From contig NZ_CP034562.1 of assembly GCF_003970675.1 (NCBI RefSeq), positions 1,612,001 to 1,676,000 on the forward strand: a stretch of DNA of 64,000 bases, read 5' to 3'. Position 1 is the stretch's first letter; every line of letters begins with the position of its first letter. The stretch comes from Flammeovirga pectinis. Lineage in GTDB: Bacteria > Bacteroidota > Bacteroidia > Cytophagales > Flammeovirgaceae. Below are positions 8,727 through 16,698 of this stretch, piece after piece. The position numbers and the translations under genes are program-made. The notes under the pieces are model-generated. The model had not been told where the DNA came from. It did no database searches and saw only the letters and a program-made list of their open reading frames with translations.

Positions 8727-9116
8727 TTATTTTTTAAGGATGTCTCTAATACCCATCATTAATAACCCTCCTGAAGATGGATTAGTAGCTAAAGGCACAT
8801 CATATAAATCACAAACACGCATAAGCATCTGAACGTCTGGTTCGTGTGGGTGTTTTCCTAGTGGATCTCTGAAGAAAAATACTGCATCAACATCACCTTC
8901 AGCAACAAGAGCAGCAATTTGAGCATCACCACCTTTTGGTCCTGATAACTTGCAATCTACATCTAAACCTGCTTTTTGTAAGTGACTTCCTGTAGTACCT
9001 GTAGCAACAATTGCCATGTTTTCTAAAACATCCATGTGGTCTTTAAAGAAACCGACCATATCTGCTTTTTTGCCATCATGGGCAATCATTGCTACTTTTT
9101 TAAATTCAGTGTGCAT
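8727..9116 (-). CDS. mgsA: Methylglyoxal synthase
   Basis: The 129-residue enzyme converts dihydroxyacetone phosphate to methylglyoxal and phosphate, a glycolytic bypass under phosphate limitation or carbon overflow. Family motifs run the whole length: MIAHDGKKADM, VATGTTG (phosphate site), SGPKGGDAQIA with catalytic Asp64, FFRDPLGKHPHEPD with the active-site His region about 90-92, and a VPLATNPSSG end. It is short and cytosolic, as usual for the family (about 120-150 residues). It is followed by a bidirectional terminator; the CHASE2 gene lies 80 bp beyond its start, on the same strand. Confidence 0.96.
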   Translation of the reverse strand: MHTEFKKVAMIAHDGKKADMVGFFKDHMDVLENMAIVATGTTGSHLQKAGLDVDCKLSGPKGGDAQIAALVAEGDVDAVFFFRDPLGKHPHEPDVQMLMRVCDLYDVPLATNPSSGGLLMMGIRDILKK

Positions 9117-9196
9117 AGTTCAATATTAGTTTTAAATTTTTTCAATTTACCATTAAGATCATTTACAAATGAATGATAAACATTACTTTTTATAAA

Positions 9197-10471
9197 TTAT
9201 GCAATGTTTTCTTCTTTTGCCTCTTTCTCTAACTCTTCCTTTTCTTTGTCTTCTAACCAACCTTTATAAAACAATAACCCTTGTTCTAAGGCATACATGT
9301 AGAACGACAGAATTAATACAGTTAAATGTATATTGAAAGTGAGGTACGAAACGATCGACATTACACCAAAGTACACTAGATAAAAGACGGAATCTTGAAT
9401 AAGTTCTACAATAAAGTGATCAGAATCGAAGAACTTATTGATAAATACAGTCACAGGGTCTCTAAATGTAAGTGCCTTATGAGAGATATAAGTAAAACAG
9501 ATAAATATGAAAAGGAAGAATCCCCATGTGATTTTATTATAACCTCTTTCCAACGTAATAAACGCATTGGTAAGAATTAACGGACCTGGCATAAAACCAT
9601 AAATTGTCTTATGGATATCTCGGTCCTCAAAATCACCTAATACAATAATTTTATCTTTAGTAAATTTCTTAATTAAGAACGGAGGCATGGTTATTAACTC
9701 ATGCATTTGTAAGTAAGGGTAGGTGTTCTTTACAAACAAGTCGTAGGTACGGATAGGGTAATCGAGAATATAGCTATTCAGCATATAATTACCTCTAAAC
9801 TTATTGAAGAGGAAACCCTTTTCTATTTTTTCACCATAAATATTTTCCGCCATAATTAAAGGAGTAGACTTTAATGAATCTCCTTGTATAAGGTGGTATT
9901 TTAGCGTAACAGTCTCTTCGTGATTAAGCTCTTGTACTTGTAAATCTGATAAGCCCAAAGGTACTTTTACAACAGGGTATTTTGGTGCATTATCTGCCCC
10001 TTTATGATAGGAGACAATAGTATTTTTAGAATTTGCAAAAGCAGCTTCCATTAAGCTATCATCATCAGATTTATCATAGAAACGAATATCGACAAGTAAG
10101 TACTCGTGGTTATCAGGATCTTGGTTTAAGGTATTTACAAATTTTGTAATTGATTTTCTGTTTGTAATATCAACATTACCAATTACAAAACCATTGGTAT
10201 CTACTTTAGCCGTTAAGTCTTTTTCCCAAGAACAGTTTACAAAAAGAAAACGATCTGATTTAGGTTTTATTTCTGCCTTAAATAATGCGTTTCTTGTAAC
10301 CGAAAGTAGCTCAATTAACATTATTTCATCGGGCATTACATAAACAATTGACATATAAAACATTAAGCCAACCATCATTATTAATGCATGAATAGAAGAA
10401 ATACCCCACATTAATGGTTTATTCTTCTGCATTCTAAATATTAGGCGATCCTTCAGTTTATTTGAAGCCAT
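9197..10471 (-). CDS. CHASE2-domain membrane protein without output domain
   Basis: In this 424-residue protein an N-terminal membrane segment (about residues 22-48) is followed by a large extracytoplasmic region (about 50-315) ending in a CHASE2-like block: KIIVLGDFEDRDIHKTIYG, then PGPLILTNAFITLERG. Two or three transmembrane helices follow (about 316-335, 360-395), then a charged cytosolic tail rich in Glu and Lys. CHASE2 is normally the sensory domain of histidine kinases or cyclases; here no kinase, cyclase or GGDEF domain follows, so the signal must pass to a partner or the protein has another job. It lies 80 bp downstream of a secreted FecR-like gene on the same strand, a likely operon. 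Confidence 0.75.
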   Translation of the reverse strand: MASNKLKDRLIFRMQKNKPLMWGISSIHALIMMVGLMFYMSIVYVMPDEIMLIELLSVTRNALFKAEIKPKSDRFLFVNCSWEKDLTAKVDTNGFVIGNVDITNRKSITKFVNTLNQDPDNHEYLLVDIRFYDKSDDDSLMEAAFANSKNTIVSYHKGADNAPKYPVVKVPLGLSDLQVQELNHEETVTLKYHLIQGDSLKSTPLIMAENIYGEKIEKGFLFNKFRGNYMLNSYILDYPIRTYDLFVKNTYPYLQMHELITMPPFLIKKFTKDKIIVLGDFEDRDIHKTIYGFMPGPLILTNAFITLERGYNKITWGFFLFIFICFTYISHKALTFRDPVTVFINKFFDSDHFIVELIQDSVFYLVYFGVMSIVSYLTFNIHLTVLILSFYMYALEQGLLFYKGWLEDKEKEELEKEAKEENIA

Positions 10472-10551
10472 GTGTAGTATACGTTTAAAAAGTTGAGAGT
10501 AGTTGACGACACAGTAAGTTGTTTGCTTTTTGAACTAAGACAAAGTGTCTA

Positions 10552-11382
10552 TCAAATAATACCTTCTTGTGCTACCCAATTTTTAAAGATTCGGTAATCT
10601 GTTTTTCCGTAGATATCTAAAATGTATTGATACAATTCCTTTTCAACCTCTTGTTGAGGTGTCTTTGTATTATTATTTAGGAAAGTCTTTAAAGAAAGTA
10701 ATTCCTCTTTTAATTTATTTTGATTGATAAAAACAGGAATAAAACTACCAATAGGTTTTACATCTCTAGTAGCTTTAACAACATAGTATAAATCTACAAC
10801 TTCAACTTTATCAATAGCAGCACCTTTAAATAAAGAATCAGGCATTACAATAATCTGATTATTCCCATAGTTAGGAATCCATCTATTGTAGACATTATCA
10901 CCGTCACTAAAACGGATTGCCATCATTTTTTCATCGTTTAACTTATACTTAATAGAATCTATTTCTAAAATGATAGAGTCTGCAATAAAAACATAAGGAG
11001 CACCATTAAAATAATCTGAAACATGGTGGATAGTATCAAACGTTACGCTACGCGTACTCATTTGTTTGTTAGAATTTACAGGGAATAGCACATCGGTAAC
11101 TAAACTCATAAATTCACCATCTGGAGAAGCAGTAATTTTACTTCCATCTAATAACATTTTACCAGATTCTGTACCAATAACAATAGCTTTAGAATTGTTC
11201 GATTCAAAATTAAGAGAAGTACTCTTACTAATGACATCGCCAACGGCTAAATTTGTATTATTTGTAGTGTTTACAATATTTCCATTTACATGGAGAACAT
11301 ACAATTCTTGTGCATTAGCACCTGTTGATGTTAAAACAATAAGAAGAAATAATATATGCTGTATGTTTCGCTTCAATTTCAT
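10552..11382 (-). CDS. Secreted FecR-like protein paired with CHASE2 gene
   Basis: This 276-residue protein starts with a clear Sec signal peptide (hydrophobic ILFLLIVLTSTG, cleavage near ANAQ, about residue 25). The next 60 residues have the pattern of a FecR-type beta-domain (VNGNIVN, LAVGDVISKST, SKAIVIGTESGKMLL). The rest is not recognised: a mixed region with VIVMPDSLF-like strands and a helical C-terminus. It is probably periplasmic. FecR-like and CHASE2 proteins are often encoded side by side, and that arrangement supports both calls. The FecR assignment rests on pattern only and could be wrong. Confidence 0.6.
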   Translation of the reverse strand: MKLKRNIQHILFLLIVLTSTGANAQELYVLHVNGNIVNTTNNTNLAVGDVISKSTSLNFESNNSKAIVIGTESGKMLLDGSKITASPDGEFMSLVTDVLFPVNSNKQMSTRSVTFDTIHHVSDYFNGAPYVFIADSIILEIDSIKYKLNDEKMMAIRFSDGDNVYNRWIPNYGNNQIIVMPDSLFKGAAIDKVEVVDLYYVVKATRDVKPIGSFIPVFINQNKLKEELLSLKTFLNNNTKTPQQEVEKELYQYILDIYGKTDYRIFKNWVAQEGII

Positions 11383-11758
11383 GGTATTAAAAAAATGAGA
11401 AGTTCTAAAAGAAGTTTGCGATGATCCCTTGTAGTCAAAAAGATTATTACAATTACTTTATGCTGATTACCCTATAAATATATGTAATAATGCTGAAAAC
11501 GACTTTATCACTAGCTTCTTTTTAACCTTTAACTACCCATAGAAGGGATAATTAAGCAGTTGTACAATTAAAATCGGAAGTTTTAACCTTTCTTTTTTAG
11601 TCTACTCTTCGTTAGAATTTCATCACGTAACTATGCGCTTCAATGCTGTCTTGATGAGACTAAAAAATAATCACCTAAATTTTCCTAGTTTCAAATGTTC
11701 ACTTGCTCAATAGAAAAGTAATAGAGAACCATAAGATAAAGTCGTTTGAGAAGTATTT
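11383..11758. other. Noncoding gap with repeat B
   Basis: No gene is visible in this 376-bp gap between two reverse-strand genes. It contains the second copy of dispersed repeat B (11553-11623). No convincing terminator for greB was recognised. Confidence 0.6.
11553..11623 (-). repeat. Dispersed repeat family B, copy 2
   Basis: This is an inverted copy of 3163-3233, ungapped over 71 bp with about 61 identities by hand count. The two copies lie 8.3 kb apart in opposite orientations, so recombination between them would invert the segment from glgB to the FecR-like gene. Confidence 0.7.
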
Positions 11759-12223
11759 TTAGTAGTTCACTGTAAGAATAGTGAAGTTCTTTTTACCTGC
11801 AGGAGTGATGACGTCTACACTATCACCAATTTTGTTGTTTAGAAGTGCTTTCCCAATAGGAGAGGCAATACTGATCGTTTGCTTCTTAATATCTGCTTCA
11901 TCTGGACCAACAAGACGCAAAGACATCGTATTTCCATTTTGATCTTTAAAAGAAACATAAGCACTAAACATTGCTATATTTTTATCTATCTTTTGATCAA
12001 AAACTTTAACCTCAGCAATTCTACGGCGCAAATAAGTTAAACGTCCATCAATTTCACGTAATTTCTTTTTACCGTAAATATATTCAGCATTTTCAGAACG
12101 ATCACCCATTGCAGCAGCATCACTAACAGCCTGCGTAACAATTTTACGTTCTTCCCAAAGCTCCAACACATCTTGTTGTAAGCCTTCCATGCCTTCTTTT
12201 GTTATATATGTAGATTTATTCAT
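11759..12223 (-). CDS. greB: Transcription elongation factor GreB-type
   Basis: This 154-residue factor rescues backtracked RNA polymerase by stimulating cleavage of the transcript end. An N-terminal coiled coil (about 5-75) carries the GreB-like tip AMGDRSENAEYIYGKKKLRE, where the acidic residues act in the polymerase secondary channel. The C-terminal FKBP-like domain follows, with RLVGPDEAD, SIASPIGKALL and a TPAGKKNFTIL end. I start it at the ATG at 12223, which aligns with E. coli GreB; a longer frame from TTG at 12247 would begin inside the candidate -7 element. Wording favours GreB over GreA. Confidence 0.9.
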   Translation of the reverse strand: MNKSTYITKEGMEGLQQDVLELWEERKIVTQAVSDAAAMGDRSENAEYIYGKKKLREIDGRLTYLRRRIAEVKVFDQKIDKNIAMFSAYVSFKDQNGNTMSLRLVGPDEADIKKQTISIASPIGKALLNNKIGDSVDVITPAGKKNFTILTVNY

Positions 12224-12244
12224 TTTTCTATTTTGTATTGTCTG

Positions 12245-12275
12245 CAAATTTAAAGCATATACTTGAGAGATGAAA
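12245..12275 (-). promoter_or_regulatory. Candidate greB promoter
   Basis: On the reverse strand TTTC (12272-12275) is followed after exactly 19 bp by TAAATTTG (12245-12252), a perfect TAnnTTTG -7 element. This leaves a leader of roughly 15-20 nt before the ATG at 12223. Confidence 0.6.
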
Positions 12276-12416
12276 GTGGTACTATTTAATAAGTACTTTA
12301 GTTTTTGATAATCAATTCAATAGTGAAATAGATCTTAATCTCAAAAATATACTTTAACTAAAAATTAGTGTATTATTGATTTAATCACTTAACTTTCACT
12401 TTTAAAAAAATAGTGA

Positions 12417-13616
12417 ATGTTAATAAAAAATTTACTTTGGGAAGCAACCTCTAAGATTGTTGTACAAGGCATAGCTTTTCTTTTTTCTATCTTTTTAACC
12501 CGACAATTAACGCCTGAAATATATGGAGAGTTTGGGGTAATAATGGCATTTGTAATCATATTTCATGCATTGATGGATTTTTCTTTAGTCGAAAGTTTTG
12601 TACAAAAACATGATGCTAACCAAAAAGAATTGTCTAGCGGTTATTGGGGTATTGTGTTTATGGGGGGAGTAACCACATTAGTATTCTTTGTTTTTATTCC
12701 GATTATCTGTAAATACCTTGGATATTCTAATCTAGGAATTCCTTTGAGATGGATGAGTTTGGTATTTATTATTAGTGTTATAGGTGATGGAATAGGAATG
12801 ACAGTCACTAGGGCAATGAACTTTAAAGTGCATTCTAAAATTAGTATGATTGCAAACTTTAGTTCCAGTTGTATTGGTTTAATAAGTGCTTATCAAGGAT
12901 TTGGTATATATGCTTTAATCTTTCAATTTATTTCTAAAACAAGTATAAGTACAGTCCTTTATTTTATGTTTGAAAAATGGCGTCCCACTCTATATTTTAA
13001 CCTAAATGACATTAAAATTGTTAGTGATTATGCGAGTAAACGGACAGCAACTAAGTTTATAAATCAAGTAATTACAAATCTAGATACAGTAGTATTAAGT
13101 ATATCTTTACCAGTACAGCAATTGGGGTTTTACAATAAAGCAAAATCAGTTACTAATCAATATATTAATAATTCCTCTTCAATATTTTCTGGGGTATATT
13201 TTTCTTATTTTTCAAAACATAAAGAAAAGAATGATTTACTGATTGCCTCATTTATAAAAGCGTTCTTTCTTCTATTTAGTATTACATTGCTAATAAGCAT
13301 TTTACTAGTAATCTTTGGTGAAAATCTATTTGTGTTTATGTTTAAAGAAGAATGGAAAGAGAGTGGGCAGATTTTTCAATACCTTATCGGAATATCATTT
13401 GTTTATCCATTAATTGAGCTCATACAAGTATACTTAAATGCTATCAATCAGGCTACTACTACATTAAAAATAAATGTCTTGACTAAAAGTCTTCAGCTAA
13501 TATGTTTATTTATAGCCTTCAAATTTGGCTTAACTTATTTTTTAATCAGCTTGATTATTAAAGGAATATTGGAGTTAATAGTGAATGTGGTGGCTATGTG
13601 GAAATATATTATTTAA
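12417..13616 (+). CDS. wzx: Wzx-type polysaccharide flippase, C-terminally short
   Basis: This 399-residue protein of the MOP/MATE-like superfamily moves lipid-linked glycan units across the inner membrane. About ten or eleven transmembrane helices can be read, starting at LIKNLLWEATSKIVVQGIAFLF with the family-typical GEFGVIMAF segment after the first helix; the middle contains TNLDTVVLSISLPVQQLGFYNKAK, a WzxC-like motif (quoted in parts: NLDTVVLS, LGFYNKAK). WzxC relatives are usually 470-490 residues; this one stops after KGILELIVNVVAMWKYII, lacking the last helices. Its stop lies 16 bp from the end of the RES toxin gene on the opposite strand. It may have been trimmed by arrival of that module, or be a shorter family member. 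Confidence 0.82.
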   Translation: MLIKNLLWEATSKIVVQGIAFLFSIFLTRQLTPEIYGEFGVIMAFVIIFHALMDFSLVESFVQKHDANQKELSSGYWGIVFMGGVTTLVFFVFIPIICKYLGYSNLGIPLRWMSLVFIISVIGDGIGMTVTRAMNFKVHSKISMIANFSSSCIGLISAYQGFGIYALIFQFISKTSISTVLYFMFEKWRPTLYFNLNDIKIVSDYASKRTATKFINQVITNLDTVVLSISLPVQQLGFYNKAKSVTNQYINNSSSIFSGVYFSYFSKHKEKNDLLIASFIKAFFLLFSITLLISILLVIFGENLFVFMFKEEWKESGQIFQYLIGISFVYPLIELIQVYLNAINQATTTLKINVLTKSLQLICLFIAFKFGLTYFLISLIIKGILELIVNVVAMWKYII

Positions 13617-13632
13617 TGCCTGTAATGAGGTG

Positions 13633-14103
13633 TTAAATCAACCGTTGATCAATGTCTATTGCTTTATAACCAATAACTTTGACCTTTTTAATATCGGTAT
13701 GATTGGGATCTATCAGTACATTAAATTCATCTTGAACAATGACAGAAGGTACCATATAAGCTACTGCTTCTTTCTGTAAAATTAATCTACTACCAAAATA
13801 TTTACTATCTTCTGATGGAGGAAGAAAATGCCATGTATCTGAGAAATTATCTAACTGTTGCTTTGAAATTTTTTGAACAACTAATTCATCTGGTATTTCT
13901 ATTTCAACAATCATCCTGTCTGTAGGTAACTCATTGTTTATATCTAAGTGAACAGCAACTTCTAACAGTGCTAATGACCTGTATTGAGAAGCATAGCACA
14001 TATAAACACCTTTATTGTTCCATCTTCCTCCAATTTTTGCAGAACCAATGCCCTCTAATGTTGTACTAACAAATTCTTTTTTTTCAATTCTATATACTCT
14101 CAT
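13633..14103 (-). CDS. RES-domain toxin (NAD-degrading type)
   Basis: In this 156-residue toxin of a type II system the whole length is a RES domain: Arg5, GGRWNNKG (Arg27), YMCYAS (Tyr37), SLALLEV (Glu48), PPSEDSKYFGSRL and MVPSVIVQDEFNVLIDPNH, which carries the conserved Ser and the final NPxH-like motif. Characterised RES toxins destroy NAD+, arresting growth. The gene directly follows its antitoxin (stop codon of the antitoxin adjacent to this ATG, no overlap), so they are co-transcribed. It sits against the truncated end of a flippase gene. Confidence 0.92.
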   Translation of the reverse strand: MRVYRIEKKEFVSTTLEGIGSAKIGGRWNNKGVYMCYASQYRSLALLEVAVHLDINNELPTDRMIVEIEIPDELVVQKISKQQLDNFSDTWHFLPPSEDSKYFGSRLILQKEAVAYMVPSVIVQDEFNVLIDPNHTDIKKVKVIGYKAIDIDQRLI

Positions 14104-14559
14104 CTAGGCAAACATTCCGTACTCAATTCTATGTAGCGTTTCAAGCACAATATTTCTACCGCTATCTGTATGTAGAATATCCTTTGGTGAAGTGCCGCCC
14201 ATAGCAATGTTTTTCTTACCCAACCAATGCATGAATTTATCTTTATCACCAAACGTACTCAGCCCTAAATCATAGATTTCTTTTAATGCAATAGCATTTG
14301 ATAAAATATGATGATTTGCTTTTTCATTTTTATTCTTTCTATCCTTATAGGTTGTATACTTTATATTAAAGAATTTGTCGTAATCTTTTGTAGAGAAATT
14401 ATACAGCTTAATAATATATTCTACAATGGTAATAGGAGCGGTAGATTCATTAATGATATTTACTATATCGAAGTCATTTTCCCAATGTATCCCTATATCT
14501 TCGAAAGAGTAAACGTTCTTTTTTCTACTTCTAATTTTGAACTCGCTTTCTATAATCAT
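14104..14559 (-). CDS. Xre/MbcA/ParS-type antitoxin of RES toxin
   Basis: The last 60 residues of this 151-residue antitoxin match the MbcA/ParS toxin-binding domain: FGDKDKFMHWLGKKN, GGTSPKDILHTDSG and TLHRIEYGMFA, the hallmark C-terminus of RES antitoxins, whose tail plugs the toxin active site. The N-terminal part (about 20-90) should hold the Xre-like DNA-binding fold and is less clear. It is the first gene of the operon and presumably represses it. An inverted repeat and a -7 element lie upstream. Confidence 0.88.
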   Translation of the reverse strand: MIIESEFKIRSRKKNVYSFEDIGIHWENDFDIVNIINESTAPITIVEYIIKLYNFSTKDYDKFFNIKYTTYKDRKNKNEKANHHILSNAIALKEIYDLGLSTFGDKDKFMHWLGKKNIAMGGTSPKDILHTDSGRNIVLETLHRIEYGMFA

Positions 14560-14562
14560 GAT

Positions 14563-14622
14563 ATTACGTATTCGTTAGACATAGTTACAATATCGTAATT
14601 TATGAGGAAATATGCAAAAATA
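14563..14622 (-). promoter_or_regulatory. Candidate promoter and operator of the RES/Xre module
   Basis: A perfect -7 element TATTTTTG on the reverse strand (14615-14622) lies 56 bp before the antitoxin start; no clear -33 match was found. Between it and the gene, ATTACG and CGTAAT (about 14565 and 14595) form a widely spaced inverted repeat that could bind the antitoxin. The remaining sequence up to 14860 shows no gene. Confidence 0.35.
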
Positions 14623-14860
14623 GGATAGAAAGTGAAAAGCTATCCATTCAACAAACAAGAATCAATTTGTGGTTTTTTGGTGTAGTCATAAATTCTTGAT
14701 CTAGTAACTCATTTTAGATTTCCAAATTACATGAACGATTTGAAACAGGCATGTTTCATTTTACTCTTCACACAAAGCTCCAATGTATTTTACTCCCATT
14801 GCCACATTCTCAACTTAATTCCTTAATTTCGCACCAATAAATTAACAAACGATTTTTTAA

Positions 14861-16570
14861 ATGAAAATTCTTTTTCACACCATACAATTCATTCGTTCTA
14901 TCTTACCGAAAGACCAAAAGATAAAAGCGATGGGTGTAAGTGTATTGCTCTTTTTAAATTCTGGTTTTGAATTGATAGGGTTAAGTGCCATGCTACCTGT
15001 TTTTGCGGTATTATTGGAAGATAATATGGTAGAAAAGTACAGTTGGGCGGAATGGTTGTACACTACATTTCATTTAACAGATGATAAACAACTAATTATT
15101 CTTCTTACTTCCTTTCTGTTTTTAGTGGTACTAATTAAGAACATTGCAGGTTTGTTAATAACAAAATACCAAAGTGAGTTTGCGTTAGGATTGTACAGTG
15201 ATTTTGCAAAACGATTGCATCAAATCTATTATAGAAAAGGTTTTACTTTTTTTAAAGGTGAGAACTCAAATGTATTGAATAGAAATGTTAATACAGCAAC
15301 ATCTCTATTTGCAAACCAACAGTTATTAGGTGTCCTAAATATCCTCAATGAAATCATAATCTTATTTGCTATTGTAATAAGTATTGCTATCTACGATATT
15401 AAAATAATTGGTTTATTGGCAGTAGTTGTAACGCCAGTGTTTTTCTTTTTTTACAGGTGGGTGAGTGTTAAGTCATTAGAAATTGGAGCAGTTAGAAACC
15501 GAGTACAACCAAGGTTAGGGAAGAATATTTTTCAAAGTATTTTTGGGTACGTAGATGTGTTAATTTCTGGTTCTGAGAATAAATTTAGAGAAAGAATTAC
15601 AATAGATGTAGATGAATTATCCGATACAAACATCAAAGCGAATATTTATAATCTAGCACCAACAAGAGTAATTGAGACTTCATTAATGTTGGCTATTTTA
15701 GTGATGAACATTTATGGTGTTTACTACCTCGATTCAAGATTAGAATTGTTGCAATTATTAGGTGTTTTTGCTATTGCAGGGTTCCGAATAATGCCTTCTA
15801 TTAATAGAATGATGACCTACATGAATGCATTGAATCAAAACAAATGGACTTTTAACGTTCTCCAACCTTTAGCAAATGAACAAGTCTATGCTTGTAAACC
15901 ACAAAAAGAAGTTGTTTTTAAAGATAAACTAGAGCTTGAGAATGTTAGCTATGCTTATCCAGATACCCCAAGTGATTTTATTTTAGAAGATTTCTCTTTA
16001 GTCATTAAAAAAGGAGAAACATTAGGCTTAATCGGTGCTTCGGGCTCAGGAAAAACCACAATCATGAACATTCTCTTAGGTTTTTTACGCGTAACCAAAG
16101 GGAAATACAAAATTGATGCGCACGTTTTTGGAGAAGAATACGAAGATGATTTTTACCATAAGGTAGGGTATGTACAGCAATCGGTCTACATAATAGATGC
16201 GACTTTAGCAGAAAATGTTGCTTTTGGCTGTGATCAAGCAGAAATTGATTATACCAAGTTAGAACGAGTTTTAAAAAGAGCGAGTTTATGGGAAACGGCC
16301 AATAAACTTACAAATGGGGTAGATACAAGAATAGGAGAGAACGGTACAAAACTATCTGGTGGCCAAAGGCAGCGTGTAGGTATTGCAAGAGCCTTGTATT
16401 TTGATGCAGAAATTTTATTCTTTGATGAAGCGACTTCAGCTTTAGACAATGAAACGGAAAAGGAAATTACAGCATCGATTAATAAATTATCGCATACAGA
16501 TTTAACAATCATAATTATAGCACACCGTTTGAGTACATTGGAAGAATGTGATCGTATTATTGAATTGTAA
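14861..16570 (+). CDS. ABC exporter (ATPase fused to permease), PglK/MsbA-like
   Basis: In this 569-residue half-transporter an N-terminal transmembrane domain with about six helices (residues 20-320) is followed by an ATP-binding domain (about 350-569). Walker A is GASGSGKT (about 392), the signature LSGGQRQ (about 498) and Walker B EILFFDEATSALD (about 517), with the switch His in IIAHRLST. Relatives near glycan genes flip lipid-linked oligosaccharides (PglK) or lipid A (MsbA); the location beside a glycan cluster favours a glycan substrate. A weak promoter-like TAATTTCG lies at 14824-14831. The gene is followed by a long hairpin shared with the converging giant gene. Confidence 0.9.
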   Translation: MKILFHTIQFIRSILPKDQKIKAMGVSVLLFLNSGFELIGLSAMLPVFAVLLEDNMVEKYSWAEWLYTTFHLTDDKQLIILLTSFLFLVVLIKNIAGLLITKYQSEFALGLYSDFAKRLHQIYYRKGFTFFKGENSNVLNRNVNTATSLFANQQLLGVLNILNEIIILFAIVISIAIYDIKIIGLLAVVVTPVFFFFYRWVSVKSLEIGAVRNRVQPRLGKNIFQSIFGYVDVLISGSENKFRERITIDVDELSDTNIKANIYNLAPTRVIETSLMLAILVMNIYGVYYLDSRLELLQLLGVFAIAGFRIMPSINRMMTYMNALNQNKWTFNVLQPLANEQVYACKPQKEVVFKDKLELENVSYAYPDTPSDFILEDFSLVIKKGETLGLIGASGSGKTTIMNILLGFLRVTKGKYKIDAHVFGEEYEDDFYHKVGYVQQSVYIIDATLAENVAFGCDQAEIDYTKLERVLKRASLWETANKLTNGVDTRIGENGTKLSGGQRQRVGIARALYFDAEILFFDEATSALDNETEKEITASINKLSHTDLTIIIIAHRLSTLEECDRIIEL

Positions 16571-16645
16571 TATGAAATACTTCATTTTTTTCCATGCTGT
16601 GCAAATAAAGAAAAATAAAGCTAGACCATTTGTTGAAACAGAAGG

Positions 16646-16689
16646 TTCACCTAAAAACCTACGATTTAATTCGTAGGTTTTTAGGTGAA
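16646..16689. terminator. Long hairpin between convergent genes
   Basis: A perfect 19-bp stem (16646-16664 with 16671-16689, 6-nt loop) contains A5 and T5 blocks in its arms. It lies between the stop codons of the ABC exporter and the giant gene and probably ends transcription from both sides. Confidence 0.75.
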
Positions 16690-16698
16690 TGAAAATAA

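Noticed and set aside
12224-12247. Longer greB frame starting at TTG 12247
   Set aside because: It overlaps the candidate -7 element and adds residues absent from GreB homologues; ATG 12223 fits the family.
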